Shown here: positions 10,736 to 23,097 of the stretch, piece after piece | How positions within the stretch are numbered: position 1 is the first letter of the stretch | Layout: each line of letters opens with the position of its first letter | Assembly: GCA_015680685.1 (NCBI GenBank) | Contig: MNCI01008727.1 | Coordinates: 372,784 to 436,783, forward strand | Source: Gnetum montanum | Lineage: Eukaryota; Streptophyta; Gnetopsida; Gnetales; Gnetaceae | Direction: 5' to 3' | Length of the DNA stretch: 64,000 bases | The notes under the pieces: generated by a model | Told to the model about the DNA's origin: nothing | The model's database searches: none | The model's input: the letters and a program-made list of their open reading frames with translations, nothing else | Made by a program: the position numbers and the translations under genes

Positions 10736-13700
10736 TTTTTACATAGGTTTGTTACCATTTCTTCCTCTGGATTTTTAAAACTTGTATATGTTCTTCCAAT
10801 CCCATAAGATTTTTCAATCTATGCCTAGAATCTATGGTGTTTATTTGTGTCAAATTCATACTTTAATGGAAATATATGTAGAATTGGCACAATATAAACA
10901 TGGCATGAAATCCACATGGTATAAACAATGTTAATTCATTCTTTATCAAAGTGAGATTTTGAGAAATATGTAACTAATTTTTATTTTCTTTTTCCCCTTG
11001 TTAATTCTATCAATATATATAAGAGAGGTGAAGATCAACTTAGTTATTTCTACCTCTCTTATCACTAGAAAGCCTCAAGAAGTTTTTTAGCATATTGCAT
11101 GAAGATGTTACAAGCAATGCAAATTGGTTAGTAGAGCTTCAGTTTTTTAAAATGAACAATTTGGATGAATTTTGGTCTATTTGGCTTTGAAGTTGATATG
11201 AATATGAAAATTAAGAGCTAGATGACATATATTGAATGGAATTTGATGGAAACTTTATAGATTTGAGATAAACGGAATAAAATTATAGATAAACTTGATT
11301 TTCAACAATGAGAACCTTATGAAATTCTTAGAGTGACATTGATAGATCTAAGATCTAATGCAAAGTGCTTTTACAAATTTGAAATAAATGAGAAGTATCA
11401 TAGATTCATTAATATAAAATGAACTTAACATAAAATGATGAGTAAAGCACCAATAAAATGACGTTAGATGAGACAAATGACAATAGTATTCTCCTTCTTT
11501 CATAAGAGACATGGCTTCCTTTATTCTTAATGATCTTTGGACATTTTTTGAGCAATGTAAGAGTTGTGAGATAGAGGATATTATAAGAGATTGAGGATTG
11601 TGAGATTGAAACTTTGAATTATAAGATAATCATGAGAGAGTTGTGAGAGACTTTTGAGAACTATTGGCTTTGAAATGAAATGGAGGAAGCTTGATAATGG
11701 AAGATACTTGAGCACTTGCTTGAAAGCTTCATTGATTAACAATGGAGAATATCATATGGATTAATAGTGGAGTAAGAGAGGAAAAAGAGTAAAATGATAG
11801 AAATTATGGTTGCTCACTCTTCATTATCCCTACTTCTTTATTTTTACATGGATGCTCATGACCTCTACTTATAGTAAGGAAGAGAGGCTTGACCCTTTCT
11901 TCATGTGAAGTTTTTTCCCCTTTTTTATGAGATTTGTTACTTAGAATTTTCTTTTTCTAACATTTTAAAAAAATAATTATGAATTCGAACCACATGGACA
12001 TGGAATATGTGACATCTTATTCTTGGATGTCATCAAAAAATGTCAAATATATGCACATTTAACATTATGCATGGTGAATGTGATAAAGAAAATGTAGAAG
12101 GAAATGAAAAGGAACTTTATTAATATGGAATTAATGTATATGGGTCATGCTTTGAGGGTTTCTTAACATTATATTACTTTACCATCTATCCCTTAGAGGT
12201 AATCTAGCACTACCACCATAATTAGGGTTGTACCCAGTTGAAAGGGATGGCCAGTCACCTTCTTGTCCTACTTTACTTGGTACCCATTATTTTTCTTTAC
12301 TAGCTCTGCAACTCCATGTTAACACAAACTTTAATTTCTGGGTATAAATACCTTAGGTAAAGCCCCTAAAGATTACCTCAAGTGATAGGTCCATTATTAT
12401 AATGTATTCTTTTAGTTTTTATTATAATAATTACATTATTTATTACAAAGTGATACCATCTTTATTATAGAATGAATTTATTTCAGGTCTCATTACTATC
12501 CCCCTTAGCTTTCATTCATCCTTGAACAAGTCCACATTAATGATTGGTCATCATGATCTAGTGTTTCCTCCATGCTCTAATGATACAATACTTTGATTTT
12601 TCCTTTTTGAATGGAATTGAATATTTTAAAGTTCTCCCATATGTTTTGCAAATGAAATATAAATGAGAAAAATATTTGGAAAAAATAAATCTTATCTTAC
12701 CAAAAATTTACCTTAATCTCTAGGTAATAATAAGAGGTAAATTAAAGGTTTGCTAGACATCAATCACCAATTCTAATCAGGTTTAAATAAAGTACAACTC
12801 ATATAATTGATTACCGAAGTGAAGGTAAGAAAAATCCTCTTTTTCACTTGTATTACTGAAAATATTTTTACTTATCTCGTTTAGACAACTTTCAAAGGGG
12901 ATGGGAATTCCCTTGGAGTCCTTGGTTCTACCTATTCATTAAGTTAGGAAGTTTTTATGTCCTAGGAGCCAAAACGTTTTGCCAACTTTGATGGGCTTTC
13001 AATCGACATGACCATGACTAGAACCATGACATAAGTATTGTATGATATAAAGCAATGTCTAGTTTAGAATTTGCTAGAAGTATTCTAATGAGTCATCCTA
13101 TGGTGAATAGAAAAATAAATCCTACTAAAAATAACATCATGTTTTTTAATCTATCTAGAGCTATATATATGTATCATGTGTAAAAAGTCTTTGATATTGG
13201 TTTCCTAGCAATTTGAACAAAAGAGAGAAAAATACACTATGTGTGCACTCCTCCATTAGTTCTTAGCTCACTCTTGGTTGAGATTGGGGCATGGACAATG
13301 AATGAAGGAAATTTCTAATCCCTTTTGGTACTTTCTTTATCTTATTATGACATGATGGCTAAGAATAAACAAAGTAAAAATTTCACTTAAAATTTTGAAC
13401 TTGAACAACTTGTTATTCATGGTGTTTTATGAAAAATACTGGAAATAAATAGAGAATTGGTGGAATGCTTAGAACCACATATTAGATTGATTCATAGAGG
13501 AATAGAGAAACTAATAAAGTACAAAACATATTTTAATCTCTACCTTATTTTGACTGTTTAGAGGGTGATCATGGAGTTACTAAATGAAGTTCTCTTTTCT
13601 GGAGGTAGGTGTTCCAAATACCTAGAACAAGGCAAAGATTACTAAGTGACACATAAAATATGCTAACAATAATAACATGTTTACAAAGAAGATATGAAGC

Positions 13701-14419
13701 CAAAAACATGTAGTTATAGCTACATTCTCAAGTAGTAGGGAAATGCTATCATGAATGTAACATGCCAATAGAATGATTAACCATACATAAGGAAGGGTAG
13801 GGCCTATGTCCAAAACCTAAGAAAATGAAGGGAGTTGTTTGAACATCTAGAACGGATCTTACCGTCCTACTATGAAGATGGTAAGAAGAACCTTTTCCAT
13901 CCCTTCACTCTACATATACCTTTGTGTGTCAGAGATATAAAATAAGTGCACCTAAGAGGAGGGAACATTTGGTTATTTACTTGATGAAGGTAAGGGGCCA
14001 TAGGGCCATAGGCGTGATGAAAGGACAACTCGTAGATAGATTCCCCATCATTTGTGCTCCTCCTTTATAGAAGCCTCTAGTCATAAATGCCCAAAGGAAC
14101 GAGGCACCAAGATAGTGATGGTAGAGGGGGAAGTGACTTTGGACCCTTTGAATGGGGAACAATTAATTACCCCACTTACCCCAAGGTGTAAAGAAGCCAC
14201 CATACTAACTGCAATGATAGTGATAATAATAAAGTTAATGATAATCCCAAGGACTCACCCAAGGAGTCCTCACTATTACCTTAAGACAACACATTAGTGA
14301 CTTGGCCAACTATCATTACTCCAACATTGATGACTACAATGACCAATGTTACTCTAATGATAGTTACTCATGATGTTACTTAAACGATAGTTACTTAAAC
14401 AAGAGAATTTATTGTGTTG
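10736..14419. other. AT-rich intergenic DNA, no gene recognised
   Basis: About 3.7 kb without supported genes. A TATAAATA match lies near 12343 but no repeated partner was found to identify an LTR. The open frame at 14052-14297 encodes nothing I recognise. Confidence 0.45.
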
Positions 14420-14473
14420 AGTGAGAGATTACCCTCATGTCATTAGCAACTCCAATGAAGTTACTTAACAATT
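14420..14473 (+). pseudogene. LINE fragment left of element 1
   Basis: The last bases before element 1 read in one frame as TPMKLLNN followed by a stop, resembling the conserved start of a LINE reverse transcriptase (NPxDLNNYRTIM). The frame continues on the far side of the element at 23098. The match is short, so this call is an inference from position and reading frame. Confidence 0.4.
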
Positions 14474-15336
14474 TGATGAGTTATGAATTGTTGGTCGTGG
14501 TATCGCACCCATGATATTACGTACGCGATATTGTATACGTGACATCATAGCCTAGATGTGATATCGTGTATGCGATATCGCAGCCTCTCTCCTAATCTAT
14601 AAATAAGAGGCAGGAAAATTTGGTAAAGGAAGGTTTTTGAAGTTTTTTAGTTTTAAGGTAGGAACTTTTGTTAGTTTTTCCTCTCAACCCTTTCTCCCAG
14701 TGCATGCCCACAGTGTGATGATTGTAATTGTACAACATCCTTATTCGAGTGTGATGTACTTGGACATGCACATGACCGGAAATAAAGATCAAGATTACTT
14801 CATCATTGCAGCATCCACTTAGCTTAATTATTTAATTGTTATTGTTATTTATTGCTTTCTTAGTTAATATCTTTCTACCCTTATCTCCTAGTAATGTGGA
14901 ATGAGTACGACTTAATCACGAGCATTTAAGTGTGACTACTTGGTAAACCAGTAGTGTAACTAGGCCATGTGCTTGGTAATCCCTGTGGTAGTTGTGCACA
15001 AGGTCCAAGATGTGTACAGATGATTAAGGAACTGATGCTCATCACACTTAGGCTAGTTTAGATTCTCTTTCTCTCTCATCCTCTCTCTTAGCTTAGTTGA
15101 TATTATTTCCCATCATACCCAGGAGTAGCATTAGTGTAGGAACACATCATACACCTCACTCTAGACTAAACCATACGTGAAAAAGCTAATACTAGTTTAG
15201 GTGGGAAGAAAACGAACTGCGATCTACGAGTAACTATCTAGATACCACAACTAGTTCATCTGCGGAGTTCGATCGGATCGTGCGTGAAGCACTTGTATTC
15301 GTATGGTTGAGTGTAGAGGTACCTTGCCACTCATCA
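14474..15336 (+). repeat. 5' LTR of element 1
   Basis: The LTR is 863 bp. The U3 start holds repeated GATATC/CGATAT motifs (about 14500-14582), then a TATA box (TATAAATA, 14598-14605). It ends ACTCATCA directly before the primer site. Confidence 0.95.
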
Positions 15337-15355
15337 TTGGCGTCGTTACCAGGAA
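15337..15355 (+). promoter_or_regulatory. Primer-binding site of element 1 (tRNA-Asp type)
   Basis: TTGGCGTCGTTACCAGGAA follows the LTR directly. It resembles the complement of the plant tRNA-Asp 3' end (TGGCGCCGTTGCCGGGGA) with four C-to-T or G-to-A changes, as expected from decay of methylated cytosines. Confidence 0.85.
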
Positions 15356-15477
15356 CAATGCTAGTTATCTAGATTAGTTATATCATACAAGGTCGCTATA
15401 TAGGAATTAACAATATATCTTTTAGGAAGAAATAATTACAAAAAGTCACATACAAATTCACACATAATTTCACAACC

Positions 15478-17334
15478 ATGCCTCTCCTACAAGACTATGA
15501 TAATGCCACATCTAGTGAGGCAATTCATTGGATAACTAATGAATTATATGACAATGAAGATTGGAGTACGCAATCCGAGGTGGGAGTTTCTTATAAACAT
15601 AAACAAAGGAAACATTATCCCAATGCACGAAAGCATAACTTACTCAATGATGATGAACCCCTACTGGCTACTACAAGCCTAACGCAAATACAAGAGGCTA
15701 TTTGAATCTCTCATAGGCATCATAAAGAGAGCTTCCTACCCAGGCTCGATTTAAATAACTTTTCCAATTTCTTAGGAGGCTATGAATTAGATCCACAACA
15801 ACATTTACAAGCCTTCTATGATGTCTGTGCATGGAAAAACATTAATAATGGTTGGAAAAAACTCAAGCTCTTTCTTATGACACTCGTTGGCCAAGCAAAA
15901 GTATGGTATAGGTCGTTAAAACCAAATTCAATTCGACGTTGGCCAACAATCGTAAAACTCTTTAATGAAAGATATCAAACCTACGAAAGAGTGTTGGCTT
16001 TGAGGAAACAAATCCAAGAGTGGAAACAAGCACAACATGAACCCTTGGACATGGCCTTAGAAAGATATTATGCACTGTTAAACAACTATCCAAGCCATGA
16101 GTTCTCCGAGGAAAGACTAATGTACCATATCATTGATGGGCTTTGTGATGAAACAAGAGATACCCTAGGGATGTATGCCCAAGGTCAACTATATGAACTA
16201 TGAACGCATCAATTCCAAGGGCTTATTAAGCAGGTAGAAAAAGAAGAAGGAGAAATGGCTAGATGGGAGAGTGTTGAAAAACATCAACAGGACCAAAATA
16301 TCAACTTAACAAAGGTCCATAGTCACAAAAAGGAGAAATGAACCTATCTCAAGGAGGAAGAACCATCTTTGCCAGTACAATAATCATTAGAGGAAATCAA
16401 GGAAAAGATCAATAAGATGCTAGAATGGATGCATAAAAAGTGTGGGAAATATATCAATATTATTGGAGATAGAGTTTTGACAACCCAAGAAGCAGGATAA
16501 AATATCATTAGATAATTAGAATTAAGGGATGAGGAAAATAAGAGCTTAACTGCCAATCACACGTATCAATGCAACATTTGCCTGTACGATCACCCGAAGG
16601 GCCAATGCCCAATATTGTTACTTTTATATGAGCATTGGAGAAGCACATTACACCCAGATTTCATACAAAGATACTATGTTCGATCATAGTGGCAACAATC
16701 CCAGTTGTGGGGGAAGCCATCCCTAAACTGGGGACACCCTTCATATCATCCGAATCTAAATGCTTATATAGTTCAACATCATGTTTCCCTGACTGGGTCA
16801 ACATACTCTATGTTTCCGCATTATTATTCTCCGTAGTACTATCAGCCCATGTCCTCAACACAACCACTGCCTTGTGTACCTTACACTTCTCCTAAATTTC
16901 AATATTCTCATCCTTTCCCTCCTTCTACATTGCCACCAACTATTCTTGAAGTGTCTGCACCACAGCGACAACCCATGAATAGTACTTGTGCTACTATTGG
17001 AAACAGTAGTGAGAGACCTCCTCAAAATCAAAGGCGTCCCTTCTTTAGACATGACCGTAGGAAGGAACAACACAGTTCCAAGGCCATTGGATTCTCCAAC
17101 TCAACACAAGTCCAACACAGTGGTGCATCCTTCTCCTCAAACCCGACGCCTCATGTTACATCATCAGGGCCACCAATTAACACTCCAACAACCATACGAC
17201 CCAATGAATATAGCCATGGAGGGCAACATCCCGATCCTTGCATGTCATCTTATGGTCTCAAGTATCATAGTGGGTCAACTCTTTACCTGAGAACCACATG
17301 TTATAAATTGCCCCACTATGCTTACTATAATTAG
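15478..17334 (+). pseudogene. gag: gag of element 1 (one frame, several stops)
   Basis: From the ATG at 15478 to the stop at 17332 one frame can be followed for about 618 codons without any indel. It encodes the structural protein of the virus-like particle. The central Retrotrans_gag-like region includes GQAKVWYRSLKPNSIRRW and FNERYQTYERV (about residues 135-170). A zinc knuckle of form CX2CX3HX4C (CNICLYDHPKGQC) lies at about residue 365, followed by a Pro/Ser/Tyr/His-rich tail. Stops interrupt at 15703, 16201, 16339, 16381, 16498, 16513 and twice more near 16690 and 16832. Most could come from single C-to-T changes in CGA, CAA or CAG codons. Confidence 0.9.
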
Positions 17335-18708
17335 GTGTGTGGACCCCAATGGGGTAAGTATGACCAAGTTTTGATATTTCCAACATGCAAGGATGCTCAT
17401 CTTTCATTTATTAATCCTCTTCATGCTCAACTGTTTAGTTATGGGGGATATCCCCCATTCTAATAACAAGTAGGATTAATAAAAAATTTTCATTTTCTTT
17501 AATTTTACAATTTTTTTTGTTTTCCAATTTTTCATTTTTCAATTTCTTGTTTTATCTTTTTGTCTTTTATTTTTTTATAAGCAATGTCATCTATGAATAA
17601 AACACTCATGTGGATCGTTGGTTAAGGTGTGTTCTATGTTACTGAGTCTCGAGTGATCAATTATTTGGACAGTGAGCCCATTACACCCATTCATCCATTC
17701 TACAAATAAGAGGGTTCTATTCTAGGGTACAGTGATATTCTTAACATTCTTAAAACTTAAAATTAATTTTGTGTTCATTGTACCCAGAATGAAGAAGGAT
17801 GGACCAAGAGGGAATGATTAGGGTGTGACATCAAGGGGACTTGCAGATTCTATTTGGTGACGTTTATGAGAGTTATTACGCAACGTGGTTGTACTAAGAT
17901 CCTTGTAGATCTAACACAAAATGGGAGTAAGAGTAATCAAAAGGCACTCAAAAATCCAATGTTGTTCTAGGGGGTTCAACTGGAAAGACATGCATCCATG
18001 CCTGAGGGTTGGCGGCTTCTCTAGATTTAGCCATCAAAAAAATAAAAAAAAATAAAGTGCCACAAAGAAAAAATCACTCCTCCCTTGAACGAAATGTCAA
18101 GTGATCATATGCCTTGTTGTTATGGTACTCTCATAGTTGCTCATCATGGGATGAAACAATACGGTGTCATTGACCAGAGGAATGGAATTGGTCCTAATAT
18201 TGGAATGATGAGTTAATGACACATTAATCATGCTTTACACAGAGGATTCATTGTGCCCTGGGTCAGTTACCTCATGTCCTAATCTCTATGATCCCTTTTA
18301 TAGTCCATCTCATCTCGTTGTTCATGTAATTGTAGCTCATGTCTTATGTAGCGTAGAATTCTTACCTCATTCTGATGATACTTACATGTATGTGTTTTGT
18401 GGAACCAGTGTGGATTACATTTAACCCTTCTAGTGCCTACGAACATTTTAAGGTGTGGTTACGCCAGGGCATTANCTATCCCTCCAATTCACATGTTCCT
18501 TTGAACCATCACATAGCCTTTTTCTCCCCCTTATCATTCGAGGTCTTTATTGATAAATTCCATACCATCATAATTTTCGTGCCTTTAGAACTAGTTGAAT
18601 TACCCTGGGACCCTTTAACACTCGTCTAGATGTCCTTATTTTATATAATTTAGTTTTAGAAAAATATTAAAAATTCGATACATTCTATAAAGTGCCCTAA
18701 CTTCGATA

Positions 18709-18760
18709 GGCTGCGATATCGTGACCGACGCGATATCCTGTCCAAAATATATATATACAC
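18709..18760 (+). promoter_or_regulatory. Internal U3-like block with TATA run upstream of ORF-X (element 1)
   Basis: GGCTGCGATATCGTGACC (18709-18726) copies the LTR U3 block GGCTGTGATATCGCACCC (22262-22279), and a second GCGATATC follows. An ATATATATA run (from about 18747) comes next and a CACGTG-like G-box near 18802. ORF-X starts about 490 bp downstream. The matches are seen directly; promoter function is inference. Confidence 0.45.
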
Positions 18761-19223
18761 ATGACCCCCCTACGCATATCAACATCATTTGTAACCATTC
18801 ACGTGGGGGAATATTTTCAAATTTCTCTCTATGACTCATGATTGCATGTCCCTTACTTTCATATCCATAACTCAATTGCTGGTACTTTGATTTTCATCCC
18901 ATTTGCACCTACTTGAAGACGGAGTGTTCAGCTTAGTTGTGGGGGAGGGGCACATGCTAAATAGTGCATAAATGTTTGAAATTCATCATTTCCCAAAGGA
19001 AATTATTAAGGGTAATTAGTTATAAAATTTAGAATAAATGCTCCAAAAAAAATTTCATCTCCTTAGTTATACTAGGAAACTAGATTTGGAAACCACCTAA
19101 GTAAAGAGGATTAAATATTATAATCTTTCAGGGAAATTTTCTCTTAATAATTAATGTCACATGGAGATAAAGAAAATTCATTAAGGTAAGCAGTAAGGTA
19201 TAACCTAACTTTGGTAACAACCT

Positions 19224-19252
19224 TACTAACGATTGGCCCTATGTAATTGCAG
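19224..19252 (+). promoter_or_regulatory. Splice acceptor before ORF-X (element 1)
   Basis: A perfect TACTAAC branch-point consensus (19224-19230) lies about 22 bases before TTGCAG, and the ORF-X ATG follows the AG directly. Element 2 has the same arrangement. This suggests expression of ORF-X from a spliced subgenomic mRNA, as proposed for env-like genes. Confidence 0.6.
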
Positions 19253-22050
19253 ATGGCCCCGAAACACAGACAACAGGAAGGTCCTGCTTAAGGTGGGATC
19301 AAGCGACCTAGGAGAGGTGAAGGACAATTTCCTACCAAAAAACATGTAGAGCAGGAGGAACAATCATTTAGAATCCACCAAGAAGACCCTTCCACTATAC
19401 AATCAAGGTAGGCGGAAGGAGGACCTACTGCAGCATCTGAACAGGGATGACATCTCACATTGCCCCAGGATTATGTTCAAGCCATCCATGAAAGGTCCAT
19501 ATTTACTGCAGTGATCGTGGAATTTAAATTTGGACCTTTCACAAATTTTCTCTAGAGGCCGTTAGGGATCACCTCAAAGGATCCTTGTTATGGCCTACCC
19601 TCTCTGAAAGTGGTGCCTGGTACTTAGGGGAAATGTACCAATTTTGGCCCAACAAAGAACAAGGCACCACAATTAACATTTGTGGTGTGACTATTAATTT
19701 CTCTGTTCAAGCCATTTTGGAAGTATTAAACCTTCTGAATACAGGGCCAAAGGTTGCTCAATTTTCTACCTACTCAGACCTTGATGCGCGAAGAGTTTGG
19801 TTAGATAAGGCATATGGTAAGGAAGATAAGACTTATGGGGAGTTGATGACGGAAGAGAATATTTATTTCAAAATAGGAACTTATCACATCTTCCCCAAAA
19901 AAGGTTTAAAAATAATTTTACCATATGTGGCAAAAGGATGTGCAATGTTGATGGGAAAGGTTAATGCTAACCTACCTCATCTATATTTTATGAAGATCCT
20001 AAGGCGGTTTGAAGAACGGAAGATAGGGAAGTTTGCATTGCCCTTCCCTTGTCTTATCAAGAAGCTCTATAGATGTGATAGTATCATAGGATACACCAAT
20101 GATGTCCTCTAGAAAGCCCAAATTGCTTCATATGCCAAACTGCTAAAGCCACCAGCTGCAAGGAAAATCACTGGTGAGACGCTGGGGCCAAAATAAGAAA
20201 AAAAAACAAATGGTAGGACCAACTGCAACTCAACTTGCAAAACCCAGCCAACTTCCAAGCATGGAACCCAGTCAGCAATAAGAAGCAAGGCTAGCATGGG
20301 CTAGCAAGATCAACCACCGCCACTGCTACAAGATTACAGACTGTTGATGAGCCATCTCAGGGCCATTGCTAAGACGGTTGCTTGGGGAAGTCATGATGAC
20401 GCAAATCTCTTTTGCATCGTCAACCATGCTATACATCCTACGATTTCTATGGATTTCATGTAGGGGGAAGTTTCCATTCAAATAGGATGAGGATAGAGCA
20501 CTTGGTCACAATAAATTTCAAGGAACGCTACATCCTTTCAGGTGTAACTGGAAACTAATGAAGGGGCCATGGTGGTGGTCATGCAGCACTAGGATGCAGC
20601 AGAAGCCACAGAAGTGGTCGTAGACCACATTAAAAAATCATTTAATGTGCCTGTTGTGCCATCGATAGATCTTACAGGAGCACAGGATGCTCAAATTCTA
20701 TCTGGTACCTCAATGACTCCTAAAGAACATGAGGATGTAGTTGACCGATTGCTGTAAATAAGATAGGTAATGATGTCCTTGTTTGACATCCCACAGGATG
20801 TTACAGCAATACAATTAGACCTCATTTCCACCAAGGGGAAGCTAGTCATGATAGAGATGAGGGCTGAGCATGCTGAAGCATAAGTGCAAAGATTGCATGA
20901 AAGGCTCGTGACCTTGCAAGCAACACAACAAGATCCTTATCAATTTGTTCCTACAGACTAGCTAGACACTTTCAGAACCAACCAACTTAATAAATTGTTG
21001 ACAGAGAATAAAAGGATGGTGGAAGAAAAAGACAAGGCTATTTGGGATGCCTCTGTGGCACAAGCACAAACTTATGCGCACATCAAAACACTCAAATCCT
21101 TTTAAGAGGAGAATAAAAAAATTGTTGCTGACAACCTTCAGTTGACCTCTATGGAGAAACAAAAGAATGTTCTTGAGGAAAATTTTTAGAAATTGCAAGA
21201 AAAACTAATCAGGATCAACCAGGACATGAACCATTTAGCCAGTGAAAATCAAACCCTCTCGATGGAGGAGGTATGCGCCATCCATCAGAAGACGGCCATT
21301 GAAATAAGTGCATGGTAGAATGAGGCTAAACGACATGAGAAACTAAAGGAGCATTTCCGGGACCAGGTGGGGATGTATAAGCAAATCATCAAAAAGGAGA
21401 TCCATATGGCCAAGGCCCACATCAATGCTCTCAGTGCTTAGCACACTCACTGGCGGGCCATATTGGACACATACGCGTTTGCCCACCAGGCGGAAGTTAA
21501 GAGTCGAGACCTGCAGATCCAAGACCTTACAGAGTACATGGAGTTGGCAAACCTGCAGTATGCCAACCTTGCCATGTTAATAGCAGGGTGCCTGAGAATA
21601 GAGCTCGAGCAATAGGTAGCCACCACCTACGTCAAATATGAAACAGAATTTGCAGAATAAAAGAAAACATTGCAAAAATTGGACGTTGCAAATTCTGAAC
21701 TCTAGGTGGTTAAAGCAAGCTACCAGGGGTAGAAAGGTGTTTCAATAGACTTGGCTTGATGGCTCACAGATTTTTAAGAATACAGAGATAAAGCCAAAGC
21801 TTACAAGGAGGAACGACGGGTGTTTACGTCTTGGTATGTCAAAGAAAATAAATTTTTTTCACAACTACCATGTCCATGGGAGGTGATGACTCCATCAAAC
21901 ATTAGAACATTGGCATGGACAGCACAAGATCCATGAACTGAAGAGGAGAAACTCCTAGCCATACTTTGACACCATTGAATCCCAATACCTAGAGCGCAAG
22001 ATAAGGGAAAGGCACTCATGGAGGAGCCACTACCACCAGGAACTACATGA
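19253..22050 (+). pseudogene. ORF-X of element 1: env-position protein with globular domain and coiled coil
   Basis: The start (MAPK) and end (EPLPPGTT then stop) match ORF-X of element 2, giving about 930 residues in both. After a basic, polar N-terminus comes a globular region, open at 19585-20112, with GAWYLGEMYQFW, INICGVTINFS and KFALPFPCLIKKLYR. From memory this resembles the 'putative plant transposon protein' domain found in Athila-type elements (not verified). From about 20760 heptad-like Lys/Glu/Leu/Gln-rich sequence suggests a long coiled coil containing EYMELANLQYANLAMLIAG. A C-terminal block PCPWEVMTPSNIR recurs in element 2. Several stops and a net frame change make it a pseudogene. 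It has no signal peptide or clear membrane span, so an envelope role is not supported. Confidence 0.7.
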
Positions 22051-22227
22051 GTTTCACCCAATTTTGTGGTTATAGGATTTTCTTTTGCATTCTTCATGTT
22101 GTGTCTCAATCTTGTTTTGATTCCACACTGTGGAATGAGTCCATTCTAGTCAGTCCATAATCCCATACCTATCCACTGTGTAATCAATGGAGCTTGTTCT
22201 CACTTTAACTCGAGGACGAGTTTTCAT

Positions 22228-22242
22228 TTAGCTGTGGGGGTA
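22228..22242 (+). promoter_or_regulatory. Polypurine tract of element 1
   Basis: GCTGTGGGGGTA lies immediately before the 3' LTR. Elements 2 and 3 have the same arrangement, each preceded by a GANGANGTTTTCATT-like block (GAGTTTTCATTTAG here). Confidence 0.8.
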
Positions 22243-23092
22243 TGATGAGTCATGAATTGTTGGCTGTGATATCGCACCCATGATATCACATATGCGATAT
22301 CGCGTACACGATAGCACAACCTAGACACGATATCGCAACCTATCTCCTCATCTATAAATAAGAGGTAGGCAAATTTGGTAAAGGAAGGTTTTTGAAGGGT
22401 TTTAGTTTTAAGGTAGAAAATTTCTGTCAGTTTTTCGTCTCAACCCTTTCTCCCAGTGCATGGCTACAGTGTGATGATTGTAATTGTATGGCATCCTTAT
22501 TCAAGTGTGATGTACATGGACATGCACATGACTGACAATAAAGTTTGAGATTACTTCATCATTGTAGCATCCACTTAGCTTAATTATTTAATTGTTATTG
22601 TTATTTATTACTTTCTTAGTTAATATCTGTCTACCCTTATCTCCTAGTAACGCGAAATGAGTACGACCTAATCACGAGCATTTAAGTGTGACTACTTGGT
22701 AACCTAGTAGTGTACCTAGGCCATGCGCTTGGTAATCCCAGTGGTAGTCATGCACAAGGTCCAAGATGTGTACAGATGATTAAGGAACAGATGCTCATTG
22801 CACTTAGGCTAGTTTAGATTCTCTTTCTCTCTCATCCTCTCTCCTAGCTTAGTTGATATTATTTCCCATCATACCCAAGAGTAGCATTAGTATAGGAACA
22901 TATCATACACCTCACTCTGGACTAAACCATACGTGAAAAAGCTAATAATAGTCCAAGTGGAAAGACAGTGAACTACGATCTATGAGTAACTATCTAGATA
23001 CCACAACTAATCTATCTGCAGAGTTTGACTAGATCATGTGTGAAGTGCTCATATTCGTATGGTTGAGTGTAGGGGTACCTTGCCACTCATCA
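22243..23092 (+). repeat. 3' LTR of element 1
   Basis: The LTR is 850 bp. GATATCG-type palindromes fill its first 90 bp and the TATA box is at 22353-22360. It ends ACTCATCA followed by the CAATT duplication. Confidence 0.95.
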
Positions 23093-23097
23093 CAATT

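Larger units (their letters stand above)
17335..19252 (+). other. Element 1 spacer between gag and ORF-X (pol missing)
   Basis: No coding signal is seen. The T-rich start and a block reading GTGAGCCCATTACACCCATTC resemble the post-integrase spacer of element 2 (near 32930), so the deletion of pol joins the end of gag to sequence normally downstream of integrase. An N at 18475 marks an assembly join, but it lies well inside the spacer and not at the gag junction. Confidence 0.7.
14474..23092 (+). mobile_element. Element 1: Athila-like Ty3/Gypsy retrotransposon lacking pol, TSD CAATT
   Basis: LTRs at 14474-15336 and 22243-23092 share the terminal inverted repeat TGATGAGT...ACTCATCA. A perfect target duplication CAATT lies at 14469-14473 and 23093-23097. 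The order inside is primer site, gag (15478-17334), non-coding spacer, ORF-X (19253-22050) and polypurine tract. No protease, RT, RNase H or integrase remnant is visible, although the related element 2 has about 4 kb of pol between the same landmarks. It therefore appears to be a non-autonomous deletion derivative. The LTRs differ at many positions, so the insertion is old. Confidence 0.95.

Noticed and set aside
20109-20297. Minus-strand frame within ORF-X region
   Set aside because: It lies opposite ORF-X, is short, and shows no family match.
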